From Gammaproteobacteria bacterium (GTDB lineage: Bacteria; Pseudomonadota; Gammaproteobacteria; Pseudomonadales; Azotimanducaceae_A): a stretch of 8,015 nt of DNA. The notes beneath the pieces were generated by a model that did no database searches, was not told the origin of the DNA, and saw only the letters and a list, made by a program, of their open reading frames with translations. Positions 1 through 6,363 of the stretch are shown in pieces (positions within the stretch are counted from its first letter, which is position 1; each line of letters starts with the position of its first letter). The position numbers and the translations under genes are program-made. Where the stretch lies: assembly GCA_002714125.1 (NCBI GenBank), contig PAWP01000007.1, forward strand, positions 94,320-102,334, read 5' to 3'.

Positions 1-1470
1 GCCGCCCGCCGTAATGATGATGTCTTTGATCCGATCAACGATGTAGACAAAGCCATCATCGTCGATGCGGCCGACATCCCCCGTATACAACCAGTCCTGG
101 CGGATCGTCTCACCGGATTTTTCAGGCTTGTTCCAGTAACCCTGAATCACACCCGGACTCTTGATAAGAATCTCCTGATCTTCAGAGAGCATGACCTCTA
201 CGTGATCCGAGGCCTTGCCCACGCTGCCAATCCTGAAGTCGTTCTTGAAGTTGGAGGTGGCGATCCCAGTACATTCAGTTTGGCCATAACACTCATACAT
301 AGGTTTGCCCATGGCCCAGTACCAGTCGATCAAGTCTGGAGCGATCGGCGCAGCCGCGGTCGACAGCCAACGGCACTTGTCGATGCCCAGCATGATCCGG
401 ACATTCTTGAAGACCAGGTAGTCGGCAATTGCAAAGCCAAATCCTAGAACCACTGGCACCCGTTCGCCGCGCTTGCGATAACCGGCAACACGAGTACCAA
501 GCTTAAGGGCAAAGTCGTACACGGCGCGGCCAATCGCTGTACCTTCCTTCAGCTTGATCGCAACAGTTGAGAACTGCTTCTCCCACACGCGCGGTACAGC
601 AAAGTGGATAGTTGGGGCGATTTCCTGCTGGTCCGCAACTGCTGTCTCAAGGTTCTCGACGATGTTTACGACCGAGGTCGCCTCAAGTACAGAGAAGGTG
701 TAGAACATGCGCCCCGCAACGTGCGCAAGCGGCAGGAAACCCAGTTGCTCGTCGGTCTCCCTGATACCGAAGGACTGCTGCAGCGTAATCATCATGAACA
801 TCATGTTGCGCTGACTGATCATCGCACCCTTCGGCGGCCCGGTTGTCCCGGAGGTATAGGTCAACACCATCAGATCTTCAGCATCAGCGGCATCAATACC
901 TGCATCCCACGCCTGCGGGTGCTGCTGTTGATATTCTCGACCCAGTACGGCCAGCTCCTCGAAGCTAATGCACATTGGGTCGTCCAGGTGGCGCAGACCC
1001 TCCATATCGAAGATCACAACCTTCTCAAGCGTCGGGCAGCGCCCTCGGACCTCAAGCACCTTATCAAGCTGCTCGTCGTCCTCCGCAAAATAGAAGCGGG
1101 TGCGGCTGTCGTTGATTAGATACTCAACCTGCTCGGCCGAGTCAGTCGGATAGACACCGTTTGTGACACCGCCCATGCAGATGATGCCGAGATCGGCAAA
1201 CATCCATTCGCGGTTTATTTCTGACGCTATTGAACACACATCGCCACGTTGAAGCCCGAGCGCAGCCAGACCGAGTCCGGCTAGCTCCGCCTCGCGACCA
1301 TAGTCCGCCCAGGTGTATTCATTCCAGATGCCAAAGTCTTTCTCACGAATCGCGACTTTCCCGGGCAGGTCTGCCACACGCTTGCGGAAGAGCCCCGGGA
1401 CTGTAGTGCAGCCATCGATCCCTACCCGGGGCGGGCTGATGGTTGTGTCGACCTCATGGACCGCAGCCAT
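1..1470 (-). CDS. Long-chain acyl-CoA synthetase (AMP-forming), 3' end cut by window edge
   Basis: This gene encodes an ANL-superfamily acyl-CoA ligase that would activate a carboxylic acid with ATP to an acyl-adenylate and then to the CoA thioester in the cytoplasm. The frame is open for 490 codons from ATG at 1470 to the window edge. Visible motifs are the phosphate loop YTSGTTGPPKGAM (residues 205-217), YGQTE (395-399), YTGD (462-465) and DRIKD (479-483). The edge falls at ITAGG (486-490), just before the expected Lys-containing motif, so roughly 100 C-terminal residues including the catalytic lysine are missing from view. Overall it resembles the FadD15/FAA1 type of long-chain ligase rather than acetyl-CoA synthetase. 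The start lies 2 nt after the stop of the oxidoreductase gene, with AAGGA about 12 nt upstream, so translation is probably coupled. Family assignment is firm; the true substrate (fatty acid, steroid or terpenoid side chain) cannot be read from sequence. Confidence 0.95.
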   Translation of the reverse strand, partial: MAAVHEVDTTISPPRVGIDGCTTVPGLFRKRVADLPGKVAIREKDFGIWNEYTWADYGREAELAGLGLAALGLQRGDVCSIASEINREWMFADLGIICMGGVTNGVYPTDSAEQVEYLINDSRTRFYFAEDDEQLDKVLEVRGRCPTLEKVVIFDMEGLRHLDDPMCISFEELAVLGREYQQQHPQAWDAGIDAADAEDLMVLTYTSGTTGPPKGAMISQRNMMFMMITLQQSFGIRETDEQLGFLPLAHVAGRMFYTFSVLEATSVVNIVENLETAVADQQEIAPTIHFAVPRVWEKQFSTVAIKLKEGTAIGRAVYDFALKLGTRVAGYRKRGERVPVVLGFGFAIADYLVFKNVRIMLGIDKCRWLSTAAAPIAPDLIDWYWAMGKPMYECYGQTECTGIATSNFKNDFRIGSVGKASDHVEVMLSEDQEILIKSPGVIQGYWNKPEKSGETIRQDWLYTGDVGRIDDDGFVYIVDRIKDIIITAGG

Positions 1471-1472
1471 GG

Positions 1473-2678
1473 TCAGGTCAAATCCTTAAGATTCACTTCC
1501 GGGTCGGCGAGCCTGGTCGTGTCGACCTCCGAACCGATCATCTTTTTACACAGCATGAACTCACGCATGCTGTTCACCGTATCCACCGCGACTATTTTTT
1601 TATCTTTAAGGTAGAAGATGGCAAAGGAGTCATTTGCTATATCGCCGCGCACCACCTCTTCATCCCCATCGGATGAGAAACCCACCATCTGCAGCTTCAG
1701 CTCGTACTGATCCGACCAGAACCAGGGTACCGCAGAGTATTCCCGATCACCGCCCAACATGTTGGCGGCGGCGACACGCGCCTGGTCCATAGCATTGGGG
1801 ACCGATTCAAGGCGCAGGCGCCTATCCAGTATCGGGTTCGGGTGATTGGTGCAATCACCCGCCGCATAGACATCAGGGTCAGAGGTCCGGCAGTGACCAT
1901 CAACCATGATGCCGTTATCGCAGTCGAGACCTGCAGCTTCCGCCAGTTCAACGTTCGGCGATATGCCAATCCCCACAACCACCAGGTCTGCCACAATCAC
2001 ATCATCGCCACACTGGACTCCCTTAACCTTACCAAGCTCCCCGATGAACGCACTAGCCGCTGTATTTGTCCGGATGTTTACCCCGTGGCCAGTGTGCAGG
2101 TTGTGGTAATACTCGCTCATACGTGGCGTTGTCACCCGCTGCAGGATCCGGTCTTCCATCTCCAACACAGTGACGGCAAGGCCAGCTTCGATGCAGACCG
2201 AGGCAACCTCAAGGCCGATGTAGCCACCACCTACGATGACAACACTTTTCGCCGTGGCCATCCCATCACGAATAGCGTCGACATCAGCAATGGTGCGGAA
2301 GTAGTGAACGCCGTCTAGGTCTGCACCCGGGACAGGAATTTCGCGCGGCCGCGAACCGGTCGCGAGCAGCAGCTTCTCGTACTCAAGGGTCTCGCCGTTC
2401 TCAAGCGTTACGGTGTGGGCCCGGGCGTCCATCGCGGTTGCGCGGGTACTCGCTCTCAGCGTGATGTCCTTATCGCCGTAAAACCTTTCGGGGCGTAGAA
2501 AGACCTTCTCTGTCCCGTGCTCGCCCGCAAGATACTGCTTCGAAAGCGGCGGGCGCTGATACGGAATGAAGGGTTCATCACCCACGATGGTGATATCGCC
2601 ATCGTACTTTTCCTGCCGCAGGCTTGCCGCAGCCTGTCCCGCTGCCTGCCCAGCACCGATGATCACGATTCCCGCCAT
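1473..2678 (-). CDS. FAD-dependent NAD(P)H:ferredoxin reductase-type oxidoreductase
   Basis: This 401-aa flavoprotein matches the putidaredoxin-reductase/BphA4-like family, which passes electrons from NAD(P)H through FAD to a small ferredoxin or rubredoxin that feeds a P450, Rieske oxygenase or similar enzyme. Visible motifs, in order: FAD-binding GAGQAAG (residues 8-14), RPPLSK (42-47), LLATGSRPR (103-111), a second nucleotide-binding fold GGGYIGLE (150-157), the FAD-contacting YAAGDCT (271-277), and PWFWSDQY (318-325), which marks the family's C-terminal domain. Length is normal and nothing essential appears missing. The start is supported by GAGGGA 5 nt upstream (2684-2689). The stop is 2 nt before the acyl-CoA synthetase start, so the two are probably one operon. 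No ferredoxin or oxygenase gene is in the window, so the electron acceptor is unknown. A reductase of the apoptosis-inducing-factor type is a less likely alternative. Confidence 0.93.
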   Translation of the reverse strand: MAGIVIIGAGQAAGQAAASLRQEKYDGDITIVGDEPFIPYQRPPLSKQYLAGEHGTEKVFLRPERFYGDKDITLRASTRATAMDARAHTVTLENGETLEYEKLLLATGSRPREIPVPGADLDGVHYFRTIADVDAIRDGMATAKSVVIVGGGYIGLEVASVCIEAGLAVTVLEMEDRILQRVTTPRMSEYYHNLHTGHGVNIRTNTAASAFIGELGKVKGVQCGDDVIVADLVVVGIGISPNVELAEAAGLDCDNGIMVDGHCRTSDPDVYAAGDCTNHPNPILDRRLRLESVPNAMDQARVAAANMLGGDREYSAVPWFWSDQYELKLQMVGFSSDGDEEVVRGDIANDSFAIFYLKDKKIVAVDTVNSMREFMLCKKMIGSEVDTTRLADPEVNLKDLT

Positions 2679-2689
2679 GCGATTCCCTC

Positions 2690-2711
2690 ATGCATTCCGA
2701 AGTGAATGCAT
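2690..2711. repeat. Perfect 8-bp inverted repeat, candidate operator of the oxidoreductase operon
   Basis: ATGCATTC (2690-2697) and GAATGCAT (2704-2711) are exact inverse complements separated by 6 nt. The element sits directly upstream of the oxidoreductase ribosome binding site and overlaps the last two bases of a -10-like hexamer. A protein bound here would cover the expected transcription start, the usual position for a repressor. It could instead be a short hairpin in the mRNA leader. The binding protein is not known; the adjacent WYL regulator is one candidate, but this is inference. Confidence 0.45.
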
Positions 2712-2739
2712 TTTACCTCTATGGGGCACCAGGCGTTGG
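2710..2739 (-). promoter_or_regulatory. Possible promoter for the oxidoreductase/acyl-CoA synthetase pair
   Basis: On the minus strand TAAAAT (2710-2715) matches the sigma-70 -10 consensus at five of six bases, about 30 nt upstream of the oxidoreductase start. No good -35 hexamer is seen at 17-18 nt spacing (CAACGC or CCAACG), so the promoter would be weak or activator-dependent. A 5-bp stem (2734-2738 with 2743-2747) lies in the same gap and is too small and T-poor to be a terminator. Confidence 0.3.
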
Positions 2740-2762
2740 CCTCAACGAGCGCAGCTAGAGAT

Positions 2763-3725
2763 TCAAAACAACCAGGGCTTTACCTCTTCCATATTAGTCA
2801 GCACGATTTGCGTCGACTCCGGCGGGAGGGAACCGCTTCTCACCGGATCGATGCGAAGCTGCTGCAGAACATAGTGTGCGAGACAGGCCCGTGTTGTTAT
2901 TTTCAAACTACCGGACTGCATGCCGTAGTCCTCCTCGACAACCTCGCGCTGCTCTGGTGTCAGCCTTGGATCTGCCATGAGATTCAGCACCACGGTAGCA
3001 TTCCACGCAACATCCCCAGCCGCACCCTGGACCGAAGTGTCCAAAACCTCCACCTCATCGCGAAAACGACTAAGAACAAAATCCCGGTAGTCTTGGTTCT
3101 TTTCACACCAGGCGCGCACGTGCCAGCGCAGCCCGGTATAGACCATAGTGTGTGGGACTATGATCCGCCCTTCACGATCAGGGTTGTGAACCGAAACATA
3201 GTCCACTTCGATGCGGCTCTGGCTTCTGGCTGCAGTAACGATCGGGCGTAGAATCTCCGGGCGCACATTGCGGATCGGTACCCCCAGCACCTCGGTGTTC
3301 GCGACCTGCAGGCGTAGAGACTCAAAGGTGTTGGAGAGTTCGGTGTTGCGATTGAGTAGATGCAGATACTCGTCGGCCTGCCCTGAGGTGACGTGTGGCA
3401 AGAAGGCATCAGTGGGGGTATAGCCCTTGAGTTTTTTGTCGTAGACGATATTGCCCGGGCCAATCTCCCTGATGTAGTTGTTGATGTCCTTGGATGCCTG
3501 CTGACGACCAATGCCGAAGGTGTCGCAAAGGTGAGTGGTGGTAAGTCTTCCTTCCCACAAGGCAATGATCTCGATCAGCCGGTAGCGCAGCAGGAGATCC
3601 CAGCGAATTTCCCAGCGCGACGGCGACTCAGTGGTGTCAACCTCAGGTTGTTGCACAGTGCTCCTCTCGTTCCTCGAAGCTGGTGATTTCAATGCGTTCC
3701 CGGGACGTGCCTGAAAAAGCGACAT
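2763..3725 (-). CDS. WYL-domain winged-helix transcriptional regulator, BrxR/CapW-like
   Basis: This 320-aa protein has a winged helix-turn-helix at about residues 38-105, beginning RWEIRWDLLLRYRLIE and including FGIGRQQASKDINNYI. A WYL domain follows at about 170-225 (IEVDYVSVHNPDREG, then RWHVRAWCEKNQDYRDFVLS), then a C-terminal extension. The layout and wording resemble BrxR/CapW regulators, known dimeric repressors of BREX, CBASS and other defence loci in which the WYL domain is thought to sense a ligand. The eponymous triplet reads W201-H-V here rather than W-Y-L. The first 37 residues are low in hydrophobics and look disordered, but GAGGAA 5 nt before the ATG (3731-3736) supports this start. 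The gene diverges from the DUF2130 gene across 73 nt and lies 84 nt upstream of the oxidoreductase on the same strand, so it could control either side, or itself. Family is confident, target is inferred. Confidence 0.88.
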   Translation of the reverse strand: MSLFQARPGNALKSPASRNERSTVQQPEVDTTESPSRWEIRWDLLLRYRLIEIIALWEGRLTTTHLCDTFGIGRQQASKDINNYIREIGPGNIVYDKKLKGYTPTDAFLPHVTSGQADEYLHLLNRNTELSNTFESLRLQVANTEVLGVPIRNVRPEILRPIVTAARSQSRIEVDYVSVHNPDREGRIIVPHTMVYTGLRWHVRAWCEKNQDYRDFVLSRFRDEVEVLDTSVQGAAGDVAWNATVVLNLMADPRLTPEQREVVEEDYGMQSGSLKITTRACLAHYVLQQLRIDPVRSGSLPPESTQIVLTNMEEVKPWLF

Positions 3726-3798
3726 GTAACTTCCTCAACCGTATACATGCCGCTAGTGCCTCCTAGAATGGCCACATCGATGATCTGAGGCAAGCAGC
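3726..3798. promoter_or_regulatory. Divergent promoter/operator region between WYL regulator and DUF2130 gene
   Basis: These 73 nt must carry signals for both divergent genes. A plus-strand -10-like TAGAAT lies at 3764-3769, with no convincing -35 upstream. Two CTAG tetramers (3753-3756 and 3763-3766) are exactly 10 nt apart, one helical turn. CATGTA (3723-3728, including the WYL start codon) and TACATG (3744-3749) form an inverted repeat with a 15-nt gap, and CATCGATG (3775-3782) is an 8-bp palindrome. WYL repressors of the BrxR type bind inverted repeats near their own promoters, so autoregulation is plausible. None of these elements is long enough to be certain. Confidence 0.45.
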
Positions 3799-5154
3799 AT
3801 GAATGCCACCACGCCAATCAGCGGAGCCAGGCTCCAACAGACCAGTATCCTGGCCGCCGAGCTTGGCGATATGGCACTGCAAAAGGAGCATGCACATGCG
3901 CTCAACTGCCCTCACTGTCACGAGTCGATCGACATCAGTTCTGCCCTGTACGAACAAATCGAGCAGCAGGTCCACTCGCGCCTCGAACAACGGTTTGTCC
4001 AGCAGCGCACGGAGCTTGATGCTGAGCGATCCCAGCTGTCCGCTGCAGCCATTGACCTGCAGACATCTAAAGCAGATCTCGAAGAGGCTAGAGCGCAACA
4101 CGCAGAAGAACGCGAACACAATGAGGAACGCATCCATGAAGCCGTCATCAATCGTACCAACAGCATGCGCAAAGCCCTTGAGAAGGAGATCCAAGCAGAC
4201 CACCAGACCGAGATCACAGCCATGCGGACTGAATTGGAGGCCAGCTCCCTCAAGGTCTTCTCGCTGCATAAAGTCCAGGCCGAAAACGAGCGGCTGAAAC
4301 GCATCCACCTGGAGCTGGAGGCGAAGCTCGAAGCACGTTTCGAGAAGCGTCACTCCGAGCAGATGACCGAGGAACGGCTTCGTATCCGCAAGGCAGAAGA
4401 ACAGCGCACAAAACTTGCTGTCACCGAAAAAGAAGAGGTGATCCGCCAGCTCAACACTCAACTTCAAGACGCACAACGCCGTGCGCAACAGGGTTCCATG
4501 CAACTCCAGGGAGAAGCGCAGGAAATCATGATTGAGTCATGGCTAACCAGCGCCTTCTCAGAAGACACCATCGAAGGCATCAACAAAGGTGCCCGTGGGG
4601 CAGATACGCTCCAGACAGTACACTCGGAAGGTGTCAAAGTCGGGTCAATCTACTACGAGAGCAAACGCACGAAATCGTTTTCGGAACGCTGGCTCGCCAA
4701 GTTCCGGCAGGATATGCAGGCCCGCGGAGTTGACTTCGGCGTACTGGTCACGCAAACCATGCCAAAGAACATGCCTCGCATGGGGCTACGTGACGGCATC
4801 TGGATTTGTTCCTTCGATGAATTCAAGGGCCTTGCAGTGGCCCTTCGCGAATGCCTGCTTCTCTTGGTGCGATCACGCGCGGCAGCTGCGTCCTGCGCAG
4901 ACCGCCATGAAATGCTCTTCAAATACGTATCAGGCAACGAATTTCGACTCCTAGTCGAAAACCTGGTGGATGGATTTCTGACCATGCGCTCCGACCTCGA
5001 GACGGAAAAGCGTTCAATCCAGGCGGCTTGGAAGCGCCGGGAGACCCAACTCGACCGAGCCTTACTCAACACAACCCATCTGCACGCGACGATCCGCGGC
5101 ATTGGTGGCACCGCCGTGGCGCCTGTTGCTCAACTCGAACTCAGTGAGGTATGA
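3799..5154 (+). CDS. DUF2130-family coiled-coil protein with CxxC N-terminus and nuclease-like C-terminal domain
   Basis: This 451-aa protein has the layout of the DUF2130 family, for which I know no established function. A CPHC motif at residues 37-40 (ALNCPHCHESIDIS) looks like half of a zinc ribbon; no second CxxC is visible. Residues about 50-235 are charged, heptad-like and almost certainly a long coiled coil. The conserved C-terminal part contains MQLQGEAQE (234-242), KGARGADTLQ (263-272), YYESKRTK (285-292), MPRMGLRDGIWICSFDEFKG (326-344) and GNEFRL (379-384). E239/E242, D269 and E287-x-K289 follow the order of PD-(D/E)XK nuclease active-site residues, giving an RmuC-like architecture (coiled coil plus nuclease fold); this functional reading is inference. 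GAGG 8 nt upstream (3787-3790) supports the ATG, although Met25 is an alternative. The stop overlaps the start region of a small downstream gene. Confidence 0.9.
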   Translation: MNATTPISGARLQQTSILAAELGDMALQKEHAHALNCPHCHESIDISSALYEQIEQQVHSRLEQRFVQQRTELDAERSQLSAAAIDLQTSKADLEEARAQHAEEREHNEERIHEAVINRTNSMRKALEKEIQADHQTEITAMRTELEASSLKVFSLHKVQAENERLKRIHLELEAKLEARFEKRHSEQMTEERLRIRKAEEQRTKLAVTEKEEVIRQLNTQLQDAQRRAQQGSMQLQGEAQEIMIESWLTSAFSEDTIEGINKGARGADTLQTVHSEGVKVGSIYYESKRTKSFSERWLAKFRQDMQARGVDFGVLVTQTMPKNMPRMGLRDGIWICSFDEFKGLAVALRECLLLLVRSRAAAASCADRHEMLFKYVSGNEFRLLVENLVDGFLTMRSDLETEKRSIQAAWKRRETQLDRALLNTTHLHATIRGIGGTAVAPVAQLELSEV

Positions 5155-5159
5155 CCCAC

Positions 5160-5309
5160 ATGACCACCCCATCTAAAGTAATTTCTTTCAAGATGGCACA
5201 ACTCCGTAAGGAGCAGAAGAAGCGCATCTTTCTCGCCACTGGCACCCAACGCCGCGTGACGCTTGAGCAATACGTAGAGCTACTACGGGCACGAACGGCG
5301 GTGCGCTAG
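5160..5309 (+). CDS. Small basic protein (49 aa) coupled to the DUF2130 gene
   Basis: This short frame follows the DUF2130 gene directly. Two starts are possible. ATG at 5151 overlaps the upstream stop as ATGA and would give 52 aa. ATG at 5160 gives 49 aa and has GAGG (5146-5149) at a better distance of 10 nt, so I chose it. Either way translation is probably coupled. The product is strongly basic: 12 Lys/Arg against 3 Glu in the 49-aa form. It has a central KMAQLRKEQKKRIF stretch and a helix-prone end around RRVTLEQYVELLRA, with no signal peptide or membrane segment. The family is not recognised. High charge suggests binding to nucleic acid or to the acidic coiled-coil partner, but that is a guess. 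Tight coupling and a plausible ribosome binding site are the main evidence that it is real. Confidence 0.6.
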   Translation: MTTPSKVISFKMAQLRKEQKKRIFLATGTQRRVTLEQYVELLRARTAVR

Positions 5310-5400
5310 CGGGCCCCAGAGTGGTCAACCACCACGGCCGCTGAATCGAACGGGGCTGGCCGGCAACGTAACGGGTTTAGGCAACGCCAAACATGCGCCT
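5310..5400. other. Convergent intergenic gap without a clear terminator
   Basis: The small basic gene and the membrane-protein gene end facing each other across this gap. GTGG (5321-5324) and CCAC (5329-5332) could form a tiny 4-bp stem, and CGGCC (5335-5339) with GGCCG downstream a loose 5-bp stem, but neither is followed by a T run on either strand. GGCAACG occurs twice (5362-5368 and 5380-5386). I see no confident rho-independent terminator. Confidence 0.4.
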
Positions 5401-5889
5401 TCAGTGGACCATTCGAATCCGGAGGTAGAGCGCGCGGAAGATCCAGCCAAAGAGCGCAATCAGGGACATAGGGATTATGATTACTGCAAGACCACGGATG
5501 ATTACATCGAGGCGCTCTTCCTGGATATGGTGAAAGACAAGCTCGGTGTACGCTTCACCAATCGCCTTGGCCTGCTCCTGTGTTGTGCCTTCCTTGAGGA
5601 CTAGCCGATGCCGGTTCAGCATGTCCACAACGTCCAGTGTCCCTGACTCGCTCTGAAAAGCGGCAGTGCGCAACTCGTATGTATGATCAACGGTTGGATT
5701 TTCGATCGGCGGACTACCCTTCACAGCCAGCTCAACACGGTCGCGCAGAGATGCCTCGAGGCGATGCTCGAGGGTCGTTCGCAACTTGGGTTCGACAATT
5801 GTAGGCCAGTCAATAATCAGCAGCGCGAAAATAATCGCGCAGTAAACGCCGCAAAAGGCCAGGATGCCAGCCAACCAGGTTCGGATCAT
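5401..5889 (-). CDS. Hypothetical inner-membrane protein with two transmembrane segments
   Basis: I do not recognise this 162-aa protein. It has a hydrophobic segment at about residues 5-27 (WLAGILAFCGVYCAIIFALL), a soluble charged region of about 100 residues (28-128), and a second hydrophobic segment at about 131-152 (RGLAVIIIPMSLIALFGWIF) followed by a basic tail RALYLRIRMVH. Two segments enclosing a soluble loop, with Arg near both ends, suggest both termini are cytoplasmic and the loop periplasmic. The loop is helix-prone and Glu-rich near its end (TTQEQAKAIGEAYTEL). No strong Shine-Dalgarno sequence is seen before the ATG at 5889, so the start is less certain. It runs convergent to the DUF2130 unit and in the same direction as the photolyase far upstream. 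The membrane topology makes this strand far more likely coding than overlapping frames on the other strand. Confidence 0.7.
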   Translation of the reverse strand: MIRTWLAGILAFCGVYCAIIFALLIIDWPTIVEPKLRTTLEHRLEASLRDRVELAVKGSPPIENPTVDHTYELRTAAFQSESGTLDVVDMLNRHRLVLKEGTTQEQAKAIGEAYTELVFHHIQEERLDVIIRGLAVIIIPMSLIALFGWIFRALYLRIRMVH

Positions 5890-5959
5890 GGTGTGAACGG
5901 TACAGAGGTTGGCTTACCAAGGGAAGCGGAGGCATCCCTGCAGCGTCCGCGGCTTAGGC

Positions 5960-6178
5960 TTAAATGACGGCCTCAATCACAAATATGTCGGAAGACCGCG
6001 ATGGCACATTCCCTATGGCCGACGGGGCCAGCCGGGAACTGAACGCGACCCCGGCATCAAAGAGCGGTAGACAACCTTCACGCTTGACTTCAGCCAGACG
6101 ACGCCAAAGATTGTCCAAAAGAGCACCTAAAACCATGACTAGTCCCACGTCTATTTGACCACCTTTAGCGTGCATCAC
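5960..6178 (-). CDS. Possible 72-aa hypothetical protein or gene remnant
   Basis: This minus-strand frame starts GTG ATG at 6178/6175 and ends TAA at 5960, 70 nt before the membrane-protein start. The product has a short hydrophobic helix (VGLVMVLGALLDNLW, about residues 11-25), then RRLAEVKREGCLPLFD and a mixed tail ending DIFVIEAVI. No good Shine-Dalgarno sequence is present, no family is recognised, and a plus-strand frame of similar length overlaps it. It could be the surviving part of a broken gene. Its orientation, in line with its neighbours, is the only context in its favour. Confidence 0.25.
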   Translation of the reverse strand: MMHAKGGQIDVGLVMVLGALLDNLWRRLAEVKREGCLPLFDAGVAFSSRLAPSAIGNVPSRSSDIFVIEAVI

Positions 6179-6212
6179 GATGATCCCGAAGGCCGCGTGC
6201 GGCGGCGGCTGC

Positions 6213-6363
6213 CTACCAATTGGGACGTTCCCACTGAATGCCCTTCACCTGGTTGGGACCCTGAACAACGAATAACGGTCAGCGCGGGGCACTCATCAAC
6301 GCCCTGGATGATCGCGTGTACAGCGTTGTAATTGGCGACCTGCTGGGATGGGAATGAGTGAGG
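6213..6363 (-). pseudogene. Possible frameshifted C-terminal remnant of an unknown gene
   Basis: Two adjacent minus-strand frames look protein-like when joined. The first, opening after a stop at 6364-6366, reads QQVANYNAVHAIIQGVDECP. The second ends with LFVVQGPNQVKGIQWERPNW and then a TAG at 6213-6215, but has its own stop at 6279-6281. A single frame change near 6275-6280 would fuse them into one reasonable C-terminus. Neither piece has a start codon with a ribosome binding site, and I do not recognise the family. A sequencing indel or chance are alternatives. Confidence 0.2.

Noticed and set aside
604..1119. A 171-codon plus-strand frame
   Set aside because: It lies opposite the acyl-CoA synthetase, whose conserved motifs are on the minus strand; no protein-like features or ribosome binding site were seen for it.
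3763..4503. A 246-codon open frame antisense to the DUF2130 gene
   Set aside because: It is the mirror of a coiled-coil gene rich in Glu, Lys, Gln and Arg codons, which rarely produce antisense stops. Its own translation is Leu/Phe/Cys-rich without a recognisable domain, and the sense strand has clear family motifs.
2763..5309. A complete BREX or CBASS system next to the WYL regulator
   Set aside because: No BrxC, PglX, PglZ, CD-NTase, Cap effector or other core gene of those systems is in the window; only the regulator resembles theirs.
5321..5332. Small hairpin after the small basic gene as a rho-independent terminator
   Set aside because: The stem is only 4 bp and no T run follows on either strand.
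5343..5351. GTTCGATTC on the minus strand, resembling a tRNA T-loop
   Set aside because: The flanks (CCCCG and CAGCG) do not pair to make a T-stem, and no acceptor or anticodon arm is found nearby.
5683..5967. A 94-codon plus-strand frame
   Set aside because: It overlaps the minus-strand gene that has two clear membrane segments, and shows no recognisable domain.
6192..6203. GC-rich hairpin GCCG-CGTG-CGGC as a terminator
   Set aside because: The stem is very short and no T tract is present in either direction; simple GC-rich composition explains it.
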